Positions 7,252 to 14,592 of a stretch of DNA of 64,000 bases are shown in pieces. Numbering within the stretch: the stretch's first letter is position 1; each line of letters starts with the position of its first letter. The notes beneath the pieces were generated by a model that worked only from the letters and a program-made list of their open reading frames with translations, searched no databases and was not told where the DNA came from. A program made the translations under genes and the position numbers. The stretch comes from Alicyclobacillus sp. Lineage in GTDB: Bacteria > Bacillota > Bacilli > Alicyclobacillales > Alicyclobacillaceae. The stretch is from the NCBI GenBank assembly GCA_023511295.1, contig JAIMBT010000014.1, forward strand, positions 1-64,000, in the 5' to 3' direction.

Positions 7252-8457
7252 TCACGCTGGGAAGTCAGGGCCGCTCGTGCGAAACTCCTCCCAAACCTTG
7301 TCGAGAAACCCAGGCTCCAGCAGCAGATCGGCGCCCGTCTTCGCCAGCGCCTCCGCCATCTGCAGCATTCGCTCCTGCGCCTCCGGCGAACCCGCCGCTT
7401 CGCGGAAGGCGTGCGAGTGCCCAGCCGTCCCGCGCGGCGCAATCTGCAGGTACGGGTGAATGGCCGGCAAGATGAGGCTGACGTTGCCGATGTCAGACGA
7501 GCCGGTCCCGCCCTTCAGCACCGGCACCTCCACCTCAATCCCCTGCGCCTGCAGGTAGTCTGCGACCCGCGTGGCGATGGTGTGGTTGTTTTTGCGCTCC
7601 GCGTAGAGCGGCCCTGCGTGCGTCACCTCCGTGCGCGTCCCGGTGGCCAGCGCCGCCGCCTCCGCGCACGCCTTCACCCGCTCGACGAGCTCCAACACGC
7701 CCTCTCGGGTCAGCGCCCTCACCAGGAACGACGCCGCCGTGTAGTCCGGCACGACGTTCGGAGCGGCGCCGCCGTGCGTGATGATTCCGTGAATCCGCGC
7801 CGTCTCAGGGATGTGCTGGCGCAGGCCGTCAATGGCGACGTAGAACTGAATCATCGCCGCCAGCGCGTTCCGCCCCTCCTGCGGGTTGCCCGCCGCGTGC
7901 GCCGCTTTGCCGAAGAACTGAATCTGGAGGTGGGCCGTCGCCGTCGCGTGGCGCCACGGGATGGTCCGATCACCCGGATGGAACATCAGCGCCGCGTCGA
8001 CGCCTTCAAACACGCCTTTCTCGATCTCGATGATCTTCCCGCCGGCCCCCTCCTCCCCAGGGGTCCCGATAGCGAGCACGGTGCCGGGGAAGTCGTCGCC
8101 CAGCGCCCGCTTCAACGCCAACGCGGCCGTCAATCCGCCAGTCGAGATGAGGTTGTGCCCACACGCGTGGCCAATCTCCGGCAGTGCGTCGTACTCCAGC
8201 AAGAACGCAATCCGCGGCGACTCGCCGCTTCCCGCGCGGCCGACAAACGCCGTCGGCAGATCCTCGACGCCGCTCACCTCGAACCCGTTGTCGGCGAGCT
8301 TTGCCTTCAACTTCTTCGCTGTCTCGTACTCCTCCATCGACAGTTCCGGGTGCTGATGGATGTCGAGGCTGAGAGCCGTCATCTCCTGCCGCAGATCCGC
8401 GATGGCTTCGTGAATCCGCTGATGGACTTCCGCAATGGCTTCAACCTGCGTCCGCAT
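7252..8457 (-). CDS. M20 family amidohydrolase / aminoacylase
   Basis: This is a 401-residue dinuclear metal hydrolase of the M20D type (hippurate/aminoacylase, AbgB-like). Metal-site landmarks are DIHQHPELSMEEYET near residue 33, LEYDALPEIGHACGHNLI near 88, the catalytic GTPGEEGAGGK, and the dimerisation-domain FFGKAAHAAGNPQEGRNAL. It should cleave an amide from an acylated amino acid or small peptide in the cytoplasm. ATG at 8457 is preferred over the GTG two codons upstream because GGAGG then has 8-base spacing. It follows the peptide-binding lipoprotein gene by about 100 bases on the same strand, which suggests peptide or acyl-amino-acid use. Confidence 0.9.
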   Translation of the reverse strand: MRTQVEAIAEVHQRIHEAIADLRQEMTALSLDIHQHPELSMEEYETAKKLKAKLADNGFEVSGVEDLPTAFVGRAGSGESPRIAFLLEYDALPEIGHACGHNLISTGGLTAALALKRALGDDFPGTVLAIGTPGEEGAGGKIIEIEKGVFEGVDAALMFHPGDRTIPWRHATATAHLQIQFFGKAAHAAGNPQEGRNALAAMIQFYVAIDGLRQHIPETARIHGIITHGGAAPNVVPDYTAASFLVRALTREGVLELVERVKACAEAAALATGTRTEVTHAGPLYAERKNNHTIATRVADYLQAQGIEVEVPVLKGGTGSSDIGNVSLILPAIHPYLQIAPRGTAGHSHAFREAAGSPEAQERMLQMAEALAKTGADLLLEPGFLDKVWEEFRTSGPDFPA

Positions 8458-8559
8458 GTACACCGCCTCCTCTCCGATTTCAGGCCGTCGGCCTGGGACG
8501 TCACCGTGGCGAATCCGCGCAATCCCGATGCGCCGCCTAGATGACCGCCCTGGCTCGCT

Positions 8560-10335
8560 CTAATTCGTCAGCTGCCAGTCGTACACGTTCCAGGTGTCCA
8601 CACTCCACGGGTTCGGCTGGTAGCCGCTGATGCCGATGCTGGTGTCAATCTCGTCCGGCGAGAAGTACCACAGCGCCGGCACCTGGTCGTGCAAGATCTG
8701 CTCCACTTGCTGCATCAACTGCTGGCGTTTGGACTGGTCGGTCGTCACCGCCACCTGCTGCATCAGTTGGTTCACCTGCGCGTTGTTGAACGCGCCGTAG
8801 TCGGATGCGCCGCCCGGGGTGAAGTCCTGCTGCGTCGTCGCAGGCGGATCGGTGCTGTCGAGCGACTCGTACTCCGCGATGTCCCAGCCCTTACCGGACG
8901 GCAGGAGAGATCCGAAGAAGTCGTTGGCAGGGACGTTCTTTATCGTCATCTTGACGCCAATCTGCTTGAACCAGAACTGAATCAGGCGCTCCGTCGCCTC
9001 GCGCGTCGCGTTCCCTGCCGTGGTGGAGTACACCAGGCTGAGCGTCTGCCCGTTCTTATGCAGGTACCCGTCCGATCCCATCGTCCACCCCGCCTGGGCG
9101 AGAAGCTGCTTGGCCTTGGCTGGGTCATACGGGTACGGCTGCAGGTTCGGGTTGCTCGTCCAGGACAACTTCGACTGGTCTGCCGCCAACAGCGTCGCTT
9201 TCCCTTTGTAGATCTGTTGCACAATCGCTTGCCGGTTGATGGCCATCTCGAGCGCTTGGCGGACCCGCACGTCCTGCAGGATGGGGTTGCGTTCGTTGAT
9301 GAGGCCCATCTCAAAGCCCGGCTGCGGCGTCGCGTGAACGTCCGCTCCCGAAATCGCTTGGATTTGGGAGAGCGAGGTGATGGGATCGAAGTACCATACG
9401 TTGATGGCGTGCGCCTGTGCGTTGGTGAGCAAGGTGTTCTGGTCCGGGATGATCTTGAACTCGATGTTCGGCGTCTTCGGCTTCGGCCCAAACCAGTACG
9501 GGTTGGCGGTCACCGAAATGGACGCACCGGGCACCCAGGACACGAACTTGTACGGCCCGTCCGTGACCGTCGGGTTGTGGTTGAACGACGCCGTGTTGAC
9601 GTCCTTTGGATCCATGTTGCCAAACACGCTGTACGGGATGATGCCCGGCATCGGGTTGGCGAACGCGTCGTCGATGAACCCAGGGTCCGGTTGCTTCAGC
9701 TTGATTTTGAACTCGTGATCATTGACGATGGTGAAACTCTCGACATCATCCCAACCGAGGCGCGAGGAGGCGTTCACGGCTGGATTGGTGATCATCTTGT
9801 AGGTGATTTCGACGTCCTTCGACGTCACCGGGTCCCCGTTCGACCACTTGGCGTTCGGGTTCAAGTGGAAGGTGTAGGTCAGGCCGTCGGCAGAGATGCC
9901 CCCGTTCGCGACCGTCGGGACCTCCGTTGCCAGTGCGGGCGCCAATTGCCCGTTCGGCTGCACGGTGAACAGGTTTTGGTACAGTGCCGCATCGACAATC
10001 TCCGAAAACGTCTCGTTCGGACCGAGGATGGGATTCAGGTTGCCGGGCTCCTCGAACAATCCGTCGACGATGGTGCCGCTCGGATTGTTGGTCGCGGCGG
10101 TCGACGAGGACGTATTCCCGGTCGATCCGCCGCTCGATCCTCCCCCGCCCCCAGCACCGTTGCCTGCATTCCCCGAGCTGGCCCCGCCGCCCGAACCGCA
10201 TCCTGCCACTCCGACGGTCAACACCACCGACAGCCCAATCATCGCCGCCCAAGCCCGGCGCGGCTTCATGCCGCCCGTTGTCCGTCCCGCTGTTCTCGCC
10301 CCACGCCCTGTGTGCTTGTCCGCTTCTCGCTCCAC
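8560..10335 (-). CDS. Peptide/nickel-type ABC transporter substrate-binding lipoprotein (SBP_bac_5)
   Basis: The 591-residue precursor has a positively charged start (KPRRAW), a hydrophobic stretch and the lipobox VGVAGC. A Gly/Ser-rich linker follows, then the family 5 extracellular solute-binding domain starting at GLFEEPGNLNPIL. GTG at 10335 is chosen because GGAGGG lies 7 bases upstream; a downstream ATG (MKPRRAW) lacks a site. It delivers oligopeptides or similar solutes to an ABC permease, but no permease lies next to it. It is a close paralogue of the binding protein at 32432-34189, sharing long identical stretches, which may mean both use the permease at 34396-36269. Confidence 0.9.
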   Translation of the reverse strand: MEREADKHTGRGARTAGRTTGGMKPRRAWAAMIGLSVVLTVGVAGCGSGGGASSGNAGNGAGGGGGSSGGSTGNTSSSTAATNNPSGTIVDGLFEEPGNLNPILGPNETFSEIVDAALYQNLFTVQPNGQLAPALATEVPTVANGGISADGLTYTFHLNPNAKWSNGDPVTSKDVEITYKMITNPAVNASSRLGWDDVESFTIVNDHEFKIKLKQPDPGFIDDAFANPMPGIIPYSVFGNMDPKDVNTASFNHNPTVTDGPYKFVSWVPGASISVTANPYWFGPKPKTPNIEFKIIPDQNTLLTNAQAHAINVWYFDPITSLSQIQAISGADVHATPQPGFEMGLINERNPILQDVRVRQALEMAINRQAIVQQIYKGKATLLAADQSKLSWTSNPNLQPYPYDPAKAKQLLAQAGWTMGSDGYLHKNGQTLSLVYSTTAGNATREATERLIQFWFKQIGVKMTIKNVPANDFFGSLLPSGKGWDIAEYESLDSTDPPATTQQDFTPGGASDYGAFNNAQVNQLMQQVAVTTDQSKRQQLMQQVEQILHDQVPALWYFSPDEIDTSIGISGYQPNPWSVDTWNVYDWQLTN

Positions 10336-10378
10336 GTGTCTTCCCTCCACGTTGCAAAGTGATAGCTGCGTGGATATC

Positions 10379-10409
10379 TTATCACGCAATTATTGATATT
10401 TCGTGATTA
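10379..10409. promoter_or_regulatory. Large imperfect palindrome covering the binding-protein promoter
   Basis: A 31-bp dyad starts TTATCACG and ends CGTGATTA, with about 10-11 of 15 positions symmetric. It lies across the -10 and the whole spacer of the promoter described at 10387-10415, so a bound protein would block RNA polymerase. Confidence 0.45.
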
Positions 10410-10415
10410 CTTCAA
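10387..10415 (-). promoter_or_regulatory. Candidate sigma-A promoter of the peptide-binding protein
   Basis: The minus strand has TTGAAG (10410-10415), a 17-base spacer and TAATTG (10387-10392) in a short AT-rich island, about 50 bases before the GTG start. Confidence 0.45.
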
Positions 10416-10562
10416 AAATAGACCGAGATCGACAAAAACGGACAGAGTGCACGCAAGACAAGCGCGAAGATTGGACGATACGGCGGAAGTTGGTACTCGG
10501 TGGCAAAACGCATCAAAAGCCGCCGCACGCCAAACGGCAATCTCCCTGTCGAAACAAGGAAA

Positions 10563-10597
10563 GGACCCGGCTGGCTTGACGAATCAGCCGCCGGACC
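10563..10597 (-). terminator. Intrinsic terminator after the MFS gene
   Basis: An imperfect GC-rich hairpin (GGTCC-GGCGGCT with AGCCAGCCGGGTCC) lies about 20 bases after the MFS stop codon. On the minus strand it is followed by TTTCCTTGTTT. Confidence 0.5.
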
Positions 10598-10618
10598 CTC
10601 CCTATTACCGTTCGCAAA

Positions 10619-11905
10619 TCAGGCCTTGGTCACCTGCGCCACCTCCAGTGGCCGCTCGGGGTGAACCAGCAGCCACAGGCCAGCACCAATCAAGGCCGCG
10701 ATGGACATGACCGTGAGCGACGTGGCCCAGTTCGACGTGAGCGAGACGAGTAGCGCGGTGAAGATGGGCCCGAGCGCACCGGAGAAGTTGCCCCAGAAGT
10801 TCGTCCATCCGGTAACTGACCCCGTCATGTTGCCGCCCAAGTCCGTGCACGACGACCAAATCGAGACCTGCACCATCCCGACCGACCCAAGAGATAGCAT
10901 GAAGCACAGCATCATCAGCCAGGTGATGGTGATCTGGCTACCAAGGATGAGGAACAGCGCCGCCAGGACAAACCCTGCCGCCGCAAACGGCGTGCGTGCC
11001 TTCCACTTTGACCCCGTTCTTGCGTAGACCCGGTCCTGCCACGCCCCCGCGACGAACACCATGATGAACAGCGCCACCCACGGCAACGACGACGCGAATC
11101 CCATGGACTTCAGTGAGAAACCACGCGCCTTGACGAGGTACGTCGGCAGCCAGGTGGAGTAAAAGCTCTGAATGAGGATGAGGAAAAAATACTGCAGTCC
11201 GATGGCCCAAAAGCGGTAATTCGCAATGAATTGACCCCAGTCTCTCCACCCCGCCGCGTCGCGGGAGTTCTTCGCATCGTACCCGCTCTCAATGTACGCC
11301 AGCTCCTCTTGGGACACGCCCGGGTGTTGGCGCGGATTGTCGCGGTAGAAGATCCACCATAAAAGTCCCATGATGGCGCCTGCGACGCCGTAGATGTAGA
11401 ACGACCAGCGCCAGCCCAGACCCGACACAATCGCGACGGTCAGCGGCCCGCCGATGATAGGGCCGAGATAGAGCCCCCCGAGCAGAATCGAGTTTGCTCG
11501 CGCCCGCTCGTGGCTCGGGAACCAGCGTTTGATGGAGTTGACCGACGCGGACCAGTCAGCCGCCTGCCCCACACCGAGCAGGCCGCGAATGCCGACGAAG
11601 GACGCCACGCTGTTCCCGACCGCCGTCAAAATCGTCCACAGGGACCACCACAAGTCCGCAAGCGTCAGTGCCTTGCGAGACCCCCACCGCTCGCTCAGGA
11701 TGCCTCCCGGCACCTGCAGAAACGCGTACGTCCAAGTGAACGACGTCAGGATGAGGCTCATACTGACGAGCGAAAAGTGAAAGTCCTTCTGGATGACAGG
11801 CGCGGAAACGGTCATGTTCGTCCGGTCCAAGGACATGATGAACGTCAACGGAAAAATGATGAGGTACATCAGACTCCACCGCAATCTGCCGCGCGGCTTG
11901 TTCAT
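10619..11905 (-). CDS. MFS transporter, anion:cation symporter (ACS) type
   Basis: The protein has 428 residues with 12 predicted membrane helices. The ACS-family signature is clear: SLDRTNMTVSAPVIQKDF after helix 1, GGILSERWGSRKAL in loop 2-3, and RWFPSHERARANSI in loop 4-5. ACS carriers take up organic anions such as hexuronates, glucarate or aromatic acids. The ATG at 11905 has GGAGGGG upstream; the frame is open to 12007 without a site. It is the last gene of a probable operon with an RraA-like protein and a nitrilase-superfamily amidohydrolase, so its substrate is probably a carboxylate or amide handled by those enzymes. Confidence 0.85.
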   Translation of the reverse strand: MNKPRGRLRWSLMYLIIFPLTFIMSLDRTNMTVSAPVIQKDFHFSLVSMSLILTSFTWTYAFLQVPGGILSERWGSRKALTLADLWWSLWTILTAVGNSVASFVGIRGLLGVGQAADWSASVNSIKRWFPSHERARANSILLGGLYLGPIIGGPLTVAIVSGLGWRWSFYIYGVAGAIMGLLWWIFYRDNPRQHPGVSQEELAYIESGYDAKNSRDAAGWRDWGQFIANYRFWAIGLQYFFLILIQSFYSTWLPTYLVKARGFSLKSMGFASSLPWVALFIMVFVAGAWQDRVYARTGSKWKARTPFAAAGFVLAALFLILGSQITITWLMMLCFMLSLGSVGMVQVSIWSSCTDLGGNMTGSVTGWTNFWGNFSGALGPIFTALLVSLTSNWATSLTVMSIAALIGAGLWLLVHPERPLEVAQVTKA

Positions 11906-12016
11906 CCCGAATCCCCTCCGGGGCAGGCGGTTGGACATCCGTTCCACATGCGTCCGCACGGGCGTCGCTCGCTGCGTCCAGCCGCAGAACCGCCTGCCAT
12001 CATTCAATCCCGTGCA

Positions 12017-12838
12017 CTATCGACCCAATACACCGTATAGCTCCGGTCTGCGGTGAGCAGAAGACGGCAACTTCCTGCGAACTTGCGCGATCCGCTCGAG
12101 ATCGATATCAGCCGTCACCAACCCCTCCGTCTCTGCGCCGCTCGCGATGGGAATGCCCATCGGATCGACCACCAGGCTGTTGCCGCAGTAATGATCACTG
12201 ACTTGATCAGCCGCAGCGACGAAAACCGTGTTCTCCAGAGCCCGCGCGGTCACCAGCGTCTGCCAGTGGTGTTCCTTTTCCGGGCCGCGCACCCACCCCG
12301 ACGGAACGACGATGATATCTGCCCCACGCACAGCCTGGTAGCGGGCAATCTCCGGAAAGCGCAGCTCGTAGCAGACGAACATGCCAAGCTTCCCAAACGG
12401 TGTCTGAATGGGTTCAAAGAGCTGATGGCCGGGCTTGATGTGTTCCGACTCTCTTGCGCCAAACGCGTCGTACAAGTGCGTCTTCCGATAGACTCCGACC
12501 GTAGCACCGCTGGCGTCCACAATCAGCGTGGTGTTGTACACGCGGTTGTCCTCGGCGTCTTCGGCGGCCTCGCGCATGCCGAACACCAGCCAGGCGCCGA
12601 AGGACTGCGCGAGCCGACTCATCCGCTGGACAAACGGTCCGTCGATGGGCTCAGAATCTGCCCGTACCACATCGTGTGGCGTCCCGGCTGGGAAGTGGCT
12701 CATAAACACCTCGGGAAACACCACGAGGTGACTGTCCCGCTCGTCCGTCGCCTGGCGAACGGCGGCTTCCGCCTTGTCGAGGTTGAGCTGCTTGTCGTCC
12801 GTCGAGCCGAGCTGTGCCAGCGTGATCCGAAAAGACAT
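12017..12838 (-). CDS. Carbon-nitrogen hydrolase (nitrilase superfamily, omega-amidase-like)
   Basis: The protein has 273 residues with the complete Glu-Lys-Cys triad of the superfamily: Glu in VVFPEVF, Lys in YRKTHLYDAF, and Cys in FVCYELRFPE. The length and the YRKTHLYD and CYELRFPE motifs fit the omega-amidase/deaminated-glutathione amidase branch, which hydrolyses omega-amides of 2-oxo acids. ATG at 12838 follows a GGGGG-containing site. It sits 13 bases after the RraA-like gene and about 110 bases before the MFS gene on the same strand. Confidence 0.85.
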   Translation of the reverse strand: MSFRITLAQLGSTDDKQLNLDKAEAAVRQATDERDSHLVVFPEVFMSHFPAGTPHDVVRADSEPIDGPFVQRMSRLAQSFGAWLVFGMREAAEDAEDNRVYNTTLIVDASGATVGVYRKTHLYDAFGARESEHIKPGHQLFEPIQTPFGKLGMFVCYELRFPEIARYQAVRGADIIVVPSGWVRGPEKEHHWQTLVTARALENTVFVAAADQVSDHYCGNSLVVDPMGIPIASGAETEGLVTADIDLERIAQVRRKLPSSAHRRPELYGVLGR

Positions 12839-12851
12839 CCTGCAACGCCCC

Positions 12852-13514
12852 CTAGTCGCGTGCGATGTACTTGACTGCGCCGGAAATGTTCATCAGCGGT
12901 TCGCCGCTGTCGAGCCGTTGCTTGGTCACAATCTCGCGCTGTTCGCGCTCGTAGGCTTCGTCCGCGAGTGCCAGGAGATCATCACGCGGCCCGTGTAGAA
13001 CCATGACCCCGCTCCCATCCCCGAGTATCAGATCACCTGGCAACACCACAGCGCCGCCAATGGAGACCGGGACGTGAATGTCGCCTTCAATGCCCAACCC
13101 CCGCGTCGTGATGGCCGTAATGGACCGGTAATACACCTGTAGGTTCAGCGGGCGGATTTCGTCCACGTCTGTGATGCCGCCATCGGTGATCACGCCCGCA
13201 GCGCCGCGGACCTGCGTGGCGTACGCGACCATTCCGCCAACAGCAGCTCGATCTGTGTCTCCGTTCATATCCACCACGAGCACGTCACCCGCCTCCAATT
13301 CGTTCACCGCAATGTGGACGGCTGCCGAGTCGAGGTGCGGGATTTTGACCGTGATGGCCCGGCCGACCAGCTTCCCTCCTTTAAGTGAATGGAGACCCTT
13401 CATGAACCCACTGTCCCTCATGTGCCCGATGGTCGATGGGCTGATCTTCCGGTAGGCGGCGAGTACGGCTTCATCGATTGCAGGCGGCCTTTCGCCGATG
13501 CGAATCAATGTCAT
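12852..13514 (-). CDS. RraA-like / HMG-aldolase family protein with altered active site
   Basis: The protein has 220 residues with the RraA/DlpA fold: SPSTIGHMRD, GRAITVKIP, a GDVLVVDMNGDTDRAAVGG loop and GAAGVITDGGITDVDEI. Active 4-hydroxy-4-methyl-2-oxoglutarate aldolases have a G-x-x-R-D motif in that last segment, where Arg holds pyruvate and Asp helps bind metal. Here it reads GGITD, so Arg is replaced by Thr while Asp remains. Aldolase activity is therefore doubtful; decarboxylase or another role is possible. The ATG at 13514 is preceded by AAGGAGG at very short spacing. It is the first gene of the nitrilase-MFS operon. Confidence 0.75.
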   Translation of the reverse strand: MTLIRIGERPPAIDEAVLAAYRKISPSTIGHMRDSGFMKGLHSLKGGKLVGRAITVKIPHLDSAAVHIAVNELEAGDVLVVDMNGDTDRAAVGGMVAYATQVRGAAGVITDGGITDVDEIRPLNLQVYYRSITAITTRGLGIEGDIHVPVSIGGAVVLPGDLILGDGSGVMVLHGPRDDLLALADEAYEREQREIVTKQRLDSGEPLMNISGAVKYIARD

Positions 13515-13781
13515 CCCCTCCTTGGTGTGGGGCTGCGGCCAGGCGACGGCCCTCATCGACGTCGCCGCCGTCCGCTCGAGCCCCAATTTCTGTCGCGGTG
13601 CGAATCCCCGCGCTCATGCGTTGCAGTACATGGGTACGGGCCATATGTGCGGACTATTCAAGCAATATCATGGGTTGTTTGGGAGTTGCTCGGGGGAGGG
13701 GGGCTGCTTGCAATCCGCACTCGACTCCCGCATGCTGGTTCTGTTGAAAACATGGTCAGCACGCTCTGGAGGGTCGACCGC

Positions 13782-14144
13782 ATGACTCCACTCAGCCCAT
13801 CGTTCCGCGTTTTCGGCGCGGTCTACCTGATGCTCGTTGCGCTTCTCATCACGGCCCTGCTCGGCGGCAAAGCGACGCACCCCGGAATGGTCCTCGGGCT
13901 CGCGGCGATTGTCCTGGGACTGCTCCTGCTCGGGCGGGCCATGGCCGCGCGGAACCAGATGTCTGCACTGCTTTGCGCTGGGATCTGCGTACTCGTGGAG
14001 ATTGTCGCATGCTTCATCGTCGGGTTTGCGACGGACCCGACCGAGTTGTGGTTTGCGACGTTCTACGGGGTCTTCGGCGTGTTACTCGGACTGGAGGGTG
14101 TCCTGAAGCGGGTGTACGAGACCACCCGGCGCAGCGGATGGTGA
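13782..14144 (+). CDS. Small four-helix membrane protein, unknown function
   Basis: The product has 120 residues and four predicted membrane helices: AVYLMLVALLITALL, GLAAIVLGLLLLGRAM, LLCAGICVLVEIVACFIVG and TFYGVFGVLLGLEGVL. A short basic tail follows. ATG at 13782 has GGAGG nine bases upstream; an ATG ten codons earlier lacks a site. It stands alone, divergent from the RraA-like operon. I do not recognise a named family. Confidence 0.65.
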   Translation: MTPLSPSFRVFGAVYLMLVALLITALLGGKATHPGMVLGLAAIVLGLLLLGRAMAARNQMSALLCAGICVLVEIVACFIVGFATDPTELWFATFYGVFGVLLGLEGVLKRVYETTRRSGW

Positions 14145-14215
14145 AGGTCGAAGGCGAGCCCCGGTTGGCGGCAGGGCGCCGCACCCAGCGTGCGCGACCC
14201 CGGACAGGGCAGCCA

Positions 14216-14244
14216 GAGAGGGCATGGCACCCGCCTGCCCTCTC
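14216..14244. terminator. Bidirectional hairpin between converging genes
   Basis: GAGAGGGCA and TGCCCTCTC form a perfect 9-bp stem with an 11-nt loop, 70 bases after the small membrane protein gene and 50 bases after the converging small ORF. The plus-strand flank is moderately T-rich (GGTTCGTTTCGG). Confidence 0.5.
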
Positions 14245-14294
14245 GGTTCGTTTCGGCCGTTGCCGACGGCGTTCGCAGACGTTCGTCCCGACGA

Positions 14295-14498
14295 TTACCG
14301 ACCACCCTCGGAAGGATCTACCTCGTCCCATACCAACCGGGTGACGGTGGTCGAATCCCCCCGTTGCACCTCCTGCTCGGTCGCTGGAGCGTTCAGCCCC
14401 TCCACACCGTCCAAGCCAGGGGCGAGTTTGCCTTCGGTGCTCTCGCCCTCCAGGAGCACACGCCCGTTTCCTTTACGAGTCGGATCAACTCCCGCCAT
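14295..14498 (-). CDS. Small hydrophilic protein of 67 residues, unknown function
   Basis: ATG at 14498 has an excellent ribosome site (GAGGAGGT, 8-base spacing). The product is rich in Glu, Gly, Asp and Thr, without Cys or hydrophobic segments, and looks disordered. It lies 94 bases after the tandem-KdpD gene on the same strand, so it may be read through from the kdp operon or have its own promoter. No family recognised. Confidence 0.55.
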   Translation of the reverse strand: MAGVDPTRKGNGRVLLEGESTEGKLAPGLDGVEGLNAPATEQEVQRGDSTTVTRLVWDEVDPSEGGR

Positions 14499-14592
14499 GC
14501 CGCATACCTCCTCACCACAGATATTTACGTCGAGTAGGATGCCAACCTTCGGAGCGCGCTATGTTGGTGCCAGGCCGGACACGGCGTGTTGC

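Noticed and set aside
6433-8544. 703-residue plus-strand open frame
   Set aside because: It runs antisense to the YjeM-type and M20 genes and through the hairpin repeats, with Arg/Pro-rich composition and no ribosome site. It is a shadow of high GC content.
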